NCBI RefSeq assembly: GCF_027943255.1
Contig: NC_072896.1
Span: 65,490,501 to 65,554,500 of the forward strand
DNA: 64,000 nucleotides
Origin: Anastrepha obliqua
Taxonomy: Eukaryota; Arthropoda; Insecta; Diptera; Tephritidae
Direction of reading: 5' to 3'
Shown here: in pieces, positions 15,401-30,400 of the stretch
Layout of the letters: the number at the start of each line of letters is the position of its first letter
How positions within the stretch are numbered: position 1 is the stretch's first letter
The notes under the pieces: generated by a model
What the model saw: only the letters and a program-made list of their open reading frames with translations
What the model was told of the DNA's origin: nothing
The model's database searches: none
Program-made: the position numbers and the translations under genes

Positions 15401-18400
15401 TACTCTTTCATAATCGCTAAACAAAAATTATGCTACCTTGACTTATACGGTTGTGATATGCCAAATTAAACTTACGTTTCTCTGGCAACTGGCAATAACT
15501 ATACGGATCACCAATGAAACCATCCAAGCACATACAAGAGGGCAAGTGATTAATAACCCGACACAAGGAGTTTAGCGCGCATACGCCCGGACAAGGATCA
15601 CGGCATTTCTGATTCTGACATGATTTATCCAAGGGACAATCCGCATTCGTTACACATTCTGGGCGGCAGCCCTCATAAGGATTACCCAAGAATTCAGGCA
15701 AACACTGGCACGATCCAGCATTATTCAATTGACGACACGCGGCATTTGCACCACAAGGATTCGGTTCACACGCCGATATGAATTCCGCTTGTTTCACTGG
15801 TTCCGGTAAACAGGCAGTAAATGGGTCACCAGTAAAGCCAGGGGTACATATACACATTGCTGTGTGACTAATCGTATGACAATGTGCATTCTGTCCGCAT
15901 ACGCCAGGGCAAGGATCGACGCATTTTTGATTAATGCATGCCTTGTCTTGACTGCACTCACTGTTTGTAATACACTCTGGTCGACAGTTTGGTGGAGAGC
16001 CCGTGAATTGTGGTAAGCAAGAGCAGGATGGTGTATCACCGATAGCACGACACTCAGAGTTAGGACCACAAGGGGATGGATAGCACGGATCTTTTTGTTC
16101 TTCCAAACGTGGTGGTGGTTCAACTAGAGGGGAACAAATTTTGTTTTTAGTAGTTTATTAATATTAGAAAATTCCAAGTGTTTACTTATTCGTTGGCAAG
16201 ACACGAAGGGATTTCCGGTGTAACGTATTGGACATGTACATATAGGTGCGTGATTTACCACGTTACAAATGCTATTAAAACCGCAAGCGCCCGGGCAAGG
16301 GTCGACGCATTTTTGATTCTGACATGCCCTTTGTGGGCCGCAATCAGAATTGCGTACACATTCTGGTCGACATGTGGGAGGATTGCCAATAAAACCTTCA
16401 ATACATGAGCAAACAGCGTTTTGGTTGAATATCCTACATCGGCTATTTGGACCACACGGCGATGGTTGACATGGATCAGATACGAGTTTCGCTTTAGGGT
16501 GAGGAATAAAATTTAGCGATGTCACATCGGTAAAAGGTATAAGGTAATATTTACGTGGTACAACGTCACATTGGAAAAAGGCATTTCCGGACATGCCGTC
16601 GGGACAGCGACACATAGGTACGTGATTACTGACTTCGCAGATAGCATTAACACCACAAGTACCGGGACATGGATCAACACATCTATTTCGGATACAGGCT
16701 TTGTCAAAGGGACACTCGGAGTTAAGTACACATTCAGGACGGCAACCGATGATAGGATCGCCGTGATATTCCGGTGTACATGAACATTGACCATCACTAC
16801 ATACCGCGTTGGGACCACAAGGGGACGGATTGCAGGGATCGTCTTTTACTGGTGGCTTAGCTGTTAATGTAGTTTTCATGAATAATTTGATATTAACCTT
16901 TGCAAATTATGCATTTTTTCTTACGTGGTGGTGCTGGTTGGCAGCTAACAAATGGATCACCCACATACTCCTTGGGGCAAGAGCAAATAGGTATATGTTT
17001 TATCACGATACATTGCGCATTATATGCGCATGAACCCGGACAAGGATCAGTGCAACGATTATTGATGCAAGCTAAATTCGATGAACACTCTGAATTGGTG
17101 ACACATTCTGGACGGCAGTTTGGTGGTGCTCCAAAGAACTGGGGTAAACAAGAGCAGATCGCTTGATTGTTTACATTTTTGCACTGTGAGTTGGGGCCAC
17201 ATGGCGAAGGCAAACAAGGATCGCGTATTGGTTCGGCAACAACTATTGGTGGTGGCGCTATATAAGAAATATGTCGATTAAAAGAGGTAAGCGTTTCGAG
17301 AAAGAAATCAGACTCACGCGGAATGGGATAACAACGCGTAAATGGATCGCCAGTATATCTGTTCTGGCAAGAACAGAGAGGCGAGTGATTGCGCACTTGA
17401 CACTGGGCACCGACGCCGCACATGCCTGGACATGGATCGGTACATTTTTGATTTATGCATGCCTTATCAAAGCTACATTCTGCGCTTATGGTACATTCGG
17501 GTCTACAAGCTGGCGGCGTGCCGATAAACTCTGGCAGACAAGAGCAGACGCCTTGGCCACTAACTTCACGACACTGACTATTTGGACCACATGGCGATGG
17601 TTCACAAGGATTGACGTACTCTTGTATCTTAGCTAAAAGTTAATAAAAATATGCTAATTAAATGAGTTAAATTTTCTATGAGTAATTGTTTTCCTTACGC
17701 TTGTCTTCAACTGTACAATAGCGATATGGGTCTCCCATGTAGCCAAATATGCAAGAACAGGTTGGTAGATGATTTCGTGTGAAACACTCGGCATTCAATC
17801 CACAAGTTCCGGGGCAGGGATCGCGGCATTTCTGATTTATGCACGCCTTGTTTGATGGACAATCGGTGTTTAGTACACACTCAGGGCGACAACCTTCGTA
17901 TGGGTTGCCAAAGTACTCTGCAAGGCATTTACAAGAGCCTACGCCATTTTGTTGCAAGCATTCGGCGAATGGACCACACGGATTGGGGTTGCAAGGATCA
18001 ATAACTTCAGCCGGTTCTTGTACAATAAAGGTACACAGTACGAATGGATCACCAGTATAACCACTTTCACAGTAACACATTGCTGAATGGCTTATAACCC
18101 GACAGAGAGCATTATTGCCACAGAGACCAGGGCAAGGGTCTATACAACGATTATTCCGGCATACATTATTGGACAAGCATTCTGAGTTTGTTACACATTC
18201 GGGGCGACAATTAGGTGGCTGGCCGAAGAAGTTCTCGAGACAAGAGCATGACGGTGAATTGCCTGCAGGTTGGCAACGACTATTTGGACCGCATGGTGAT
18301 GGCTGACATGGGTTCACTGGAGTAGTATCACGCACTGGTTCAACTAAGGTGGATAAAGGGAGAAAGGTGGTAAGAAGCAGAAAACTATTGCAAACAGGTG

Positions 18401-21400
18401 TTGAACTCACTTATGGGACGACATTGTATAAAGGGATTTCCTGTGTAACGTTCATTGCACATGCAGAACGGATTGTGATTAACAACCGTACATTTCGTAT
18501 ATAATCCACAAGTGCCTGGACATGGGTCCACGCAGCGTTGGTTTTGACACGCACGATTCGGTGCGCAGTCAGAGTTACTGGTACATTCTGGACGGCACGA
18601 CGGAGGACTACCTTGATAGTTCGGTAGACAACTGCATACGGCTTGTGAGTTCACTTCGCGACATTGTGAGTTTGGACCGCAAGGAGATGGCTGACAAGGA
18701 TTGCGGTAAATATCCACTGAAGGAAAAAAGTAAAGATATTCTAGCACGATGTTCGAAAAAACAAAATATAATAAAAACCTACTCTGAACAGGTACACATT
18801 GCACAAATGCATTGCCGGTCATATGGTTAGGGCAACGACACATGGGTACGTGGTTATAAACTTCACAGATGGCCTCTGAAGCACAGGTGCCGGGGCAAGG
18901 ATTAACGCATTTCTGGCGAATACATGCAAGATCACGCGCACATTCTGTATTTAGCACACATTCTGGCTTACACGCGACAAACGGGTCACCTTGGTAGTCA
19001 GATATGCAAGCACACTGACCATCGGCTGAGCAGATAGCGTTGGACCCACAGGGGCTAGGATTGCAAGGGTCGATTGGTTCTTGTTGCGGTGGTACTAAAA
19101 TTCATAGTATTAGGAGCATTTAGTGATAATGAAGTTACGCAAAGCTTACGAGGTGGTGGAGCTGGATGGCACGCAATGAATGCGTCTCCTACATAACCGG
19201 GCTGGCAGGCGCAGTTCGGTGTATGATTTACAACATTGCAAATAGTATTCACACCGCATGCACCCGGGCATGGATCACGACAACGTTCATTTATGCAAGA
19301 CTGGCCGCTGGAGCAATCAGAGTTCACAATACATTCAGGACGACAATTGGGTGGGGCACCTATATAATTTTGTTGGCAGGTACAAGATGGCACATTGTTT
19401 TGATTGCGACAAGTGGCATATGGACCACAAGGCGATGGCACACAGGGATCGCGAGGTACATCGGCGGGCTGCTGAGGTATTGGTGCTAAGATTGGGGAAA
19501 TATTTGCTTTGGTAAAGTATTTTTGGAGCTGAATTTATTGCTTTCCTTACTTGGTAGCGGATAACAACGCACGAATGGGTCACCTGTAAGGCCACTACGA
19601 CAGGAACATATTGGACTATGATTACGCACTTGGCAGAGTGCTTTTTGACCACAAATACCGGGACAAGGGTCGGCACATTTGCGATTTATGCATGCCTTAT
19701 CACTTGCACATTCTGAACTGGAGGTGCACTCGGGTCTACAGGACGGTGGTACACCAATAAACTCGTTAAGGCATGAACAGACTGCCTGACCATTTACTTC
19801 GCGGCATTGGGAATTCGGTCCACATGGGCTCGGTTGACATGGGTTTACGTACTCTTGTATGATAGCTAAATGAGTTTTGGTTTGTTAGATGAAAATAAAT
19901 TAAAAATGATACAAATAGTTACAAAGTTAGTAACTGCAAGATATAGTTGAAACAACAAACTACATGTTATTTATGTGACGACAGAACGAATGCCAGGAGA
20001 AGCCTGTGCCGGTAAAAACTGAAAAAATGTTTTTTAGTTCAGTAGGCAGAAGCTTTTCCTGAAACTTTGTTCTTCTGACACATCAGTATACGAGTACAGT
20101 TTTGCTAAATTATAAACTCAGATGCTCTAGCTTACGTGTTGCAGGCTTGGTGCAATGACGATATGGATCTCCGGTATAACCCACAAAGCAGTTGCACGTT
20201 GGTAAATGATTGACGATATTACATTCGGCATTCTGACCACATGTACCTGGGCATGGATCGCGGCATTTTTGATTCTGACATGCCTTGTTCGATGGACAGT
20301 CCGAATTGAGCATACATTCTGGTCGACAACCCTCATATGGATTACCGAAGTATTCGGGCTGGCATTGGCATGCGCCGGCACCATTATGTTCGAGGCAATT
20401 TGCGTTGGCCCCACATGGCGATGGCGAACATGGATTGAGTACCTCGATAGGTGTGGACACTCGTACTGGCTGACAAAGCGTAAATGGATCGCCAGTAAAT
20501 CCTGGTAAGCAGGTACAGCGCGGTGTATGCGATACGACGTGACATTCGGCGCTAGTGCCACACAATCCTGGGCAAGGATCTTTGCATTTTTGGTTAATAC
20601 AGGCCTTTGTAGAGGAACATTCCGAGTTCGATACGCATTCCGGCTTGCAGTAAGGTGGCGAGCCGATGAAGTTTTCAAGACATGTGCACGACGGTGTGTC
20701 GCCAACTGCACGGCAATCCGAGTTGGGACCACAAGGTGACGGACGACAAGGATCGGTTGGAGTAACATCCAGTTGAGGCTGGTCGATGATGCGTTGACAA
20801 GCTACAAATGGATTTCCTGTGTATTGCGGTAAGCAAGTACAAAATGGTTTATGGTTGACGGTGTTGCACTGTGCGTTGCGTCCACAACTGCCAGGGCATG
20901 GATCGATGCACTTTTGATTGACACACGCCAAGTTGGCTGCGCACTCCTGATTAGCTGTACATTCTGGACGACAAACAGGTGGTGAGCCAAAATAGCCTGG
21001 TATGCACGAGCAGACTGCCTGCTCATTCACTTCGCGACATTGAGAATTTGGACCACAGGGTGAAGGTTGACAGGGATTGACCATAACGCGAGCTGAAAAG
21101 TGAAGGTACCGAGGTAAGTTGATAATTCGTTGGGGTGGCGTAGGGAAAATTATAGTTACATGGCAATGGCGAGCACTGTATAAACGCGTTGCCGGACATG
21201 CCACTCGGACATGAACAGATTGGTATATGATTGATGACGTTACAAACAGCATTCGGTGCACAAGTGCCCGGGCAAGGATCAATACATTTATTGCGTATGC
21301 AAGCACGATCTCGTGCACAGTCGGCACTGATTACACATTCGGGTCGGCAACCAGTGTAAGGATCACCCTGATATTCTAGTAGGCAAGTGCAAATACCGTC

Positions 21401-24400
21401 GCTACACTGAGCATTTGAACCACATGGTGAAGGATTGCAAGGATCTTTCTCAACGATGGCTGAGCAAAGAATGAGAGCGCATATTTAGGTGGATAAAGCT
21501 AAAATATTTTCATTGTCTTACGTTTTGGTGGTGGTTCTGGTAGACAATAAGTGAATGGATCTCCAGTATATCTCGCAGGGCAGGTGCAGCTCGGAGTATG
21601 GTTGATAACATTACAGATAGCGCCAAAACCACACGAGCCGGGACAGGGATCGCGGCATTTTTCATTAATACACGCTTGACTGCTTGGGCAGTCTGAGTTA
21701 ATAGTGCACTCCGGACGACAGTTAGGTGGTGAGCCGATGTACTTGGGTAAGCAAACACAGGAAGGTGAATCGCCAATGCGACGGCATTGGGAATTTGGAC
21801 CACACGGGGAGGGGACACAAGGATCTACAGGCTGACGCTGAACAGGAGCAAGTGGTGTAGCTACAATAACAAATACAATGCGTCAATCCTTCCAAATAGT
21901 TATTAAATCATCATCTTACGTGGTATAGCGAAACAACGTGAGAAGGCATCTCCTGTGAAACCTGCACGGCAAGAGCAGAGTGGACTGTGATTGCGCACGT
22001 GACAATTAGCATTCTGACCACACATGCCTGGGCATGGATCGACGCATTTTTGATTGATGCACGCTTTGTCGAAAGCGCACTCTGTCGAGATCGTGCATTC
22101 GGGGCGGCAGAGCGGAGGACTACCAATGTATTCGGGTAGACACGAACATACAGCCTGCTGGTTAATTTCACGACACTGCGAGTTGGGACCACACGGCGAA
22201 GGCTGACAGGGGTTGATATATTCCTTGATAGCTGTTTTAAGATAAATGTCTATTGCTATAAATTCTAAAGATTTTAACTTCATTGTTTGCTTACGTTGTT
22301 TCTCTACTTGGCAAAAGCGATATGGGTCACCACTATAGTCAGGTATACAACTACATGTCGGTACGTGATTCAGCACTACACAGATGGCATTTTGGCCGCA
22401 GGTGCCAGGACAGGGATCACGGCATTTCATATTTTGGCAAGCTTTGTCGGAAGCACAATCAGAATTTAACATGCACTCAGGTCTACAGCCTTCGTAAGGA
22501 TTACCAAAGTACTCAGGAAGGCATTGGCATGAACCAGCGTCATTACGTTGCACGCAGCGTGCATTCGGACCACAAGGGTTTGGATTGCAAGGATCGATAT
22601 GATCCAGTTGTGGGATTTTAATTTCCACACATTGTACGAATGGATCGCCTTCGAAGCCTGTTGGACAATAGCAGCTTGGAGTGTGAGAAAGAACTCGGCA
22701 TACAGCACTATTGCCACACAAGCCTGGACAAGGGTCTTTGCATTTTTGATTGATACAGGCTAAATTAGTGGCACATTCTGAGCTAGTCACGCATTCGGGT
22801 CTACAATTAGGTGGGGCACCGATATAATCGGTCAAGCAAGTGCACGAGGGCTGGTCACCCACAACGCGACATTCAGAGTATGGACCGCAAGGTGATGGTT
22901 CACAAGGTTGGGTGGGTGGACGCGGTACCGGCAACTCTATGATGGGTTGGCAACTGATAAATGGATTACCGGAATATCTGTGTGGGCAACGACAGAACGG
23001 ACTGTGATTAGTTACATGGCAAAGTGCATTAATGCCACAAACGCCTGGGCATGGATCGGAACATTTCTGATTAAGGCAAGCATGATTCAGTGGGCATTCT
23101 GAGTTGGTAGTGCATTCCGGCCGACAGAAGGGTGGGTTGCCTATAAAGGACGGTATGCAGGAACATACGGCTTGTTGATTAACTTCGCGACATTGACTAT
23201 TTGGTCCGCAGGGTGTTGGATGACAAGGATTCCGTGGAACATCCAGTTCTGTAAAATTTTAATTTTTATCGAATTTTGAAGCGCTTCATTTATTTAAATC
23301 TTACTCTGTATGGGTGTGCATTGTATAAAAGCATTGCCTTCCATACCGTCGGGGCAGCGACAAATTGGTATGTGATTCAAAACTTCACAGATGGCATTAG
23401 ATGCGCATGTTCCAGGGCAGGGGTCGACGCACTTGTGGCGTACACAAGCGCGATCTCTGGCACAATCCGTGTGCAACACACATTCAGGTCGACAGCCTTT
23501 ATAGGGATCGCCAAGGTATTCTGGTATACATGTACACTGGCCATTGTTACATTGTGCATTTGAACCGCAGGGCGAGGGAATACATGGATCGTCTTGGGGC
23601 ACAATTTCAGCTGAATAAAAAAATTTCGGAGTACTAAATATGTTTCTTTTCATTCTAACTTCTACTTACTTCGTGGTGGAGGTAACGGATTACAGACATT
23701 GAATGGATTGCCGGTATAGCCTGTTTGACATGTGCAAATCGGTGTATGGTTTATGACATTGCATAATGCACTGAGGCCACAAGAGCCTGGACAAGGATCT
23801 CGACATTTCTGATTAATACAAGCTTGATGACTGGGACACTCCGAGTTGAGACTGCATTCTGGACGACAAGATGGGGGTGTTCCAAGGAAATTCGGTAAGC
23901 AAGAGCACGATGGGGTGCCATGCGCATCACGACATAGGGAATTTGGGCCACAGGGTGATGGTACGCATGGATCTTGTGGCTGAAATTGTGGCGGTGGTGG
24001 AGGAGGTGACGCTATTGGAGAATAACGTGGTGACGTCAGTTTTTTTTGTTGTAAAGATGTGAAAAGGCAAGAGGTCTTACTTATAATTCGGAAGCAACGC
24101 ACAAACGCATCGCCGGTGAAACCATTGTTACAAGTACAGATGGGACTGTGATTCTTAACGCGGCATTCAGCATTCTGTCCACAAACTCCCGGGCAGGGAT
24201 CAACACATTTCCGATTAATACATGCCTTATCGGTGGTACATTCAGAGCTAGTTATGCACTCTGGTCGACACGCTGGTGGACTCCCTACGTACTCTGGCAG
24301 GCAGGAGCAAACCCCTTGACCATTAACTTCACGGCATTTGGAATTAGGACCACAAGGCGATGGCTGGCAGGGATTTTCGTATACTTTCGGCGCTAAAAAT

Positions 24401-27400
24401 ATAAAAGAGTTGAGGCACACTGCTACCGCATGCAGCTTTAAAACATGCTTACGTTCTTCCTGGACTACTTGACATAATTGATATGGATCACCAATATAGC
24501 CGGAATAGCATTCACAAGAAGGTATATGGTTGATCGTTTGGCATATTGCGTTTGCACCACATGTGCCTGGACAGGGGTCGACACATTTCTGATTTTGACA
24601 AGCCTTGTTCGATGGGCAGTCTGAATTAAGCACACATTCCGGTCGACATCCTTCATATGGATTTCCAAAGTACTCTGGTAAGCATTGACAAGAACCCGCA
24701 CTGCCACGTTCTTCGCATTTAGCGTTGACGCCACATGGACTCGGACTGCACGGCTTTAGCACTTCAATTCGCTTATCTTTTACTGGGTTACATTGCGAGA
24801 ATGGATCACCAGTAAAGCTATCTTGACAGAGACACATGGGTGTGTGACTAAAGACACGACAATTGGCGTTCAGCCCACACAATCCAGGGCAAGGATCTTT
24901 GCATTTCTGATTTATACATGCTTGTTTCAACGGGCACTCTGAGTTGGATATGCATTCAGGACGACAGTTTGGCGGTGAACCTTTAAACTCTGGCAGGCAT
25001 GAGCACGACGGAGAGTCACCAGAGACTCTGCACTCTGAGTTTGGACCACATGGCGAGGGTACACAGGGATTAGAAGGTGTGTCTTGAGTAATAGGAGCAA
25101 CTATTTGAGGAAATCCGTAAGCAGATTAATAAAATGATTTATTGATAATTAAGTAATTTCATACTTATTTCCAGACAACGCACAAACGGATTCCCTGTCA
25201 TTTGACTGCGACATGTACAGAATGGGTTATGATTTACAATATTACACACAGCATTGAAGCCACATGTTCCCGGACATGGATCGCGACACTTGGAGTTCTG
25301 ACATGCTTGATCGGGTGGACATTCAGAGTTCGTCGTGCATTCTGGACGGCATTGCGGTGGACTACCTATAAAGCCTTGGAGACAAGAGCAGACACCTACA
25401 TTGTGCAGTTCACGACACTGGCTGTTGGGTCCACAAGGCGATGGTTGACAAGGATTTCTTATTATGGGCTCTATAAGGTAAGGCAATAAAGCAATTTGTA
25501 AAATTCTAGATTATAAATAAAGCTTATAATTACTTTCAATTGCGTGGCACTCGAAGAAGGCATTGCCCGACATATTTTCCGGACAATGACACATGGGGAC
25601 GTGGTTGTTAACAACGCAAATTGCGTTGTTACCGCAGGTTCCAGGACATGGATCGATACATTTATTGCGGACACATGCGCGATCACGTGCACAATCTGTA
25701 TTGAGGACACATTCTGGACGACAACCTATATAAGGATCACCCTGATATTCCGGTATACAAGTACATTGGCCATTGTTGCATTGACTATTTGGGCCACATG
25801 GTGATGGAACGCAAGGATCATCGAACACTGTTGGTTGAGTTGCTGTTATCGAAGTAAAAAAAAAAGTTTGCGTAACGAGTTAAATCCTTATAGTTCATTG
25901 ATGTCTTACGTTCTGGTGGTTTAAGATTACAGTTGATAAACGGATTGCCTATATAGTTTTGTATACAAGTACATGTCGGTGTATGATTGATTACTCGACA
26001 TTCTGTGTTTAGACCACAAGCGCCAGGACAGGGATCTCGACATTTCTTATTGATGCAAGCCTGCTGACTTGGACACTCCGAATTGATAGTGCATTCTGGT
26101 CGGCAATTGGGTGGTTGGCCGATGAATGCAGTTAGACAAGAGCAAGAGGGAACACCGTTTATACTCCGACACTCTGCGTTAGGACCGCAAGGTGAGGGTA
26201 AGCAGGGGTCACGATATTCTTCGCGTTCAACTTCAATGGATGGCGCTAAATGAGAAATTAAAATCAGTATGGAAGATATTCCTGCTTTCTGTCATATCTA
26301 TTGCTTACGTGGTATGGGATAACATCTAGTAAATGCATCGCCGGTAAATCCATTGTTGCAAGTACAAATCGGACTGTGATTCCTAACACGACATTGAGCA
26401 TTGTTGCCACATGGATTGGCCGCGCATGGATCCACGCATTTCTGAACGATGCAAGCCCTATTTGTGTCGCACTCAGAGGAAATGGTACATTCAGGACGAC
26501 ATGCAGGTGGAGTGCCTACGAAATCCGGTAGACAAGAACAAACAGCTTGTTCATTTGACTCACGACACTGAGAGTTTGGACCACACGGCGTGGGCTGGCA
26601 TGGATTCACGTATTCTGTACGCATGGCTGTTATAGCGGTAATACAGCAAAATGAATAGAATTTTAAACTATAAGAATAAGAAAAAATTTCTTACGTTCAA
26701 CAGGAGGTGTGCAGATACGATATGGATCACCGGTATAGCCGTTAATGCAAGTGCAAGATGGCAAATGATTGACTACTTGACAATCGGCATTCTGGCCACA
26801 AGTGCCTGGACATGGATCCTGGCACTTCTGTTGCTGGCATGCCTTATTCGAGGGGCAATCGGAATTCATTATGCATTCAGGGCGGCAACCCTCATAGGGA
26901 TTGCCAAAGTATTCCGGCAAGCATGCGCATGAACCAGCACCATTATGTTCGCGACAAACTGCATTAGGTCCACACGGACTTGGACTGCAAGGTGTTCGTA
27001 TTTCGACGACATCACGTTCTGGTGGAAGACTGCATTGCACAAATGGATCGCCGGTATAGCCAACCACACAGTTACACTGTACAGCATGGCTAATCACACG
27101 ACATTCTGCATTCAAGCCACAGCGTCCAGGGCAGGGATCAACACATTTATGATTGATACATGCTAAGGTGCTGGCGCAGTCTGAGCTCGTAACGCATTCG
27201 GGTCGACAATTCGGTGGACGGCCTATATAGGACTCAAGACAAGAACACGATGGTGCTTCACCGATTGGACGACATTGTGAATATGGGCCACAAGGCGATG
27301 GACGGCAAGGATCCGTTGGTGTGATGTTACGTTGTGGTTCAACTGTATAAAAAATTAAACGAAGTTCTAACTTTTTTTCCAAAAAGGCATTAGCAATGAA

Positions 27401-30400
27401 TTTCTTACTAATCGGTTGACAGCGTATGAATGGGTTTCCACTGTATCGAGGCGGACAAGTGCAGAAAGGGCTATGATTGACGACAGAGCACTCGGCAGCA
27501 ATACCGCATGTGCCCGGGCATGGATCACCACACTTCTGGTTTAGACAAGCCTGTGTAGGGGCACAGTCAGAATTCGAGACACATTCAGGGCGGCAAGTTG
27601 GTGGACTGCCCATGAAGTTGGGCAGACAAGAACAAACAGCTTGTTGGTTGACCTCGCGACACTGAGAGTTCGGACCGCAAGGTGAAGGATGACATGGATT
27701 TGTGACTGTAATTTCTGGCAAAAGTGTGAATAATTAGTATCGTAGAGTTGGGTAACAGCAACGCTTAGCGAGCTTACTTGGTGCTGGACTGCAACGAATG
27801 AAAGCACTGCCGACAGTGCCATCTGGGCATCTACACATGGGTATATGGTTTATAACATCACAAATGGCGTTTTCACCACATGTGCCAGGGCAGGGGTCGG
27901 CGCATTTTCTGCGTAAGCATGCCTTTTCGCGCGAGCAGTCAGTGTTCAAAACACATTCGGGACGACAACCTGTGTATGGGTCCCCGTGATATTCTGTAAG
28001 ACAGGTACAAATACCATTTTGGCATTGAGCATTTGCACCACATGGTGACGGATGACAAGGATCGATGGGTTCATCTAAAAAAATAAATGGAATTTGTTCA
28101 TTGCAACCGTTGGCGATGAGTTTTGGTAAACATTTGCTTACTAATGATTGGTTCTGGTGGAATGAGATGACAGTTGGTGAATGGATCGCCCGTGTAACCT
28201 TTGGGACATGTACAAATGGGAGTGTGGTTGATGACACTACACTCGGCGTCAAACCCGCAAGAGCCCGGACAGGGATCGATGCATTTTTCGAGTATACAAG
28301 CCATGTTCGAAGGACATTCAGCGCTGATGGTACATTCCGGATGACAGTTGGGTGGCGCCCCAATGTAATTTTGTAGACAGGAGCAAGACGGAACGCCGTT
28401 GATGTTGCGACAATCGCTATGTGGGCCACAAGGTGAGGGTACGCAAGGATCCCGTTCAATATGAGAAATAGCTGGTGGCGGGGCTATAGCAAGTGAAATA
28501 AAGTTAACGATATTTTTCACATATAAGGGACTTCAATAACCCTTACGTGGTATTGGATAGCAACGTGTAAACGCATCGCCGGTAAAACCATTACGGCACT
28601 GACACAACGGACTATGATTGCGCACGCGGCATTCAGCGTTTGTGCCACACGTGCCTGGACAGGGATCCACACAACGTTGATTTATGCATGCTTTGTCATG
28701 GGTACATTCTGTGCTGAGAACACATTCTGGGTGGCAGTTTGGTGGTACGCCAATATATTGTTCCAAACACGAACATACCGCCTGGCCATTCAGCTCGCGG
28801 CACTGAGAGTTGGGACCACATGGTGATGGCTGGCAGGGATGTATTGGTGGTGCCTCACGAATGGCTATAGAAATCCAATAGCGACGAGAAAAGAGAAGAA
28901 GCAAAATATGGAAAATCACGATACTTATTCGGTACGTAGGGGCAGATGTGCTTACGTGCTGGTGGCTCCACATGGCAGTAACTATAAGGATCGCCCGTAA
29001 AACCGATGCGGCACATACAGGACGGTACATGATTTATAACGCTGCAATCAGCGTTTGTGCCACAAGTGCCTGGGCAAGGATCGCGACATTTTTGTTGAGT
29101 ACATGCTTGCGAACTAGGACAATCCGAATTGCGTATACATTCGGGTCGACACGACTGATAGGGGTCACCGAAATAATCGGGTAGACACTGACACGAGCCA
29201 ATGCCATTACGATCGCGACAAATGGCATTCGAGCCACATGGATTGGGCTGGCACGGTGTAATTTGCTCGTTTACAATACGCTCTGTGGGAGAGAAAGAAA
29301 GAGAGATGCGAAAAAAGACAAAGAGTTAGAAAGGTTTGACATGTGTGTTGTAAGATATGCCATTAGTAAAGTCAACACACCTTTTGAGTTTCAGTAGCGC
29401 AGCTTTGGCAATTTTTATGCTTGTTTTGTTTGTTTGCCTTTTACATTCCATTTTTTTTGTTTTTGTTTTAATATATTATTTAGAGCACGTAAATATAGGT
29501 TAGAGCACGTAAAATATTTTCTTAATTGCCAACACACATTATTACACTGTTACGGTGGTTACGTTTAACGGTTAAATCAGAGTAATCGAAATATATGACA
29601 GTTAGACAACAATTTGCGGTGCACTTGTAACGGTTACACTTAGCTTAATAAAGGTTATTCGAGTGCGGTACAACAACACTGTATGGGTTGTTTCTTTTTT
29701 TGTGTTTTGTTTTAAATAAAACTTGTGTTCATTTTTGTTAAGTTCTTACTCAATTGTGTTTGTGTGTGTAAAAATGCGAGCGTGTGAGTGCAAATGCATG
29801 TGCGCGTTTACTTTAGCGGTACAAACTTAAGCATACGGGTAGAAAATTTCGAAAATTTGACATCAAAATTTTCGTGATTATTTGATCAGTAACTTGTGTT
29901 TGTCTTTCCAATGAAACGCATTTGTTTTTAGCTTCCAATTTGAAATATTTTATTGAGTTCTTTTGTTTATTAAATAATTTTGAATATTAATTTAGTAAAG
30001 CTTTACTTAGACTAGCTTAAACAATTAGATTTGTTATGGGTTAAAAATGTAACATCCAGCGTTGATTGGTTTATTAAAGCAGTTGACGTTCAGCAGATAA
30101 TGAATTTTTGGGCCGTTGATATTTTTTATTCAAATAGAGGTGTCAATTTGGGTTAGCTTTGGTTAGGGCGGTACGCAAAAAACAACGCAGAACTCGACGA
30201 AGATTACAGACTTAGTATGAGGGGCTTGCTAGGTGTATCAAATTATAACATTTGTGTAAGCAGTGTTTGGGGGTATTAGGGCCAGCAATTTGTGTAAGGC
30301 TTGGTTTGGTTTGTTTTAGTTTTGTGGTGTGATAAGCATTTCGTATTCAGATTTTATTTTAGGCGATATTTGGTCAGATTATTTTGTTTTTATTTTTACC

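Noticed and set aside
4100..28864. CRISPR-like or satellite array
   Set aside because: The regular spacing is due to duplicated coding exons with intact frames and splice sites in a eukaryotic gene.
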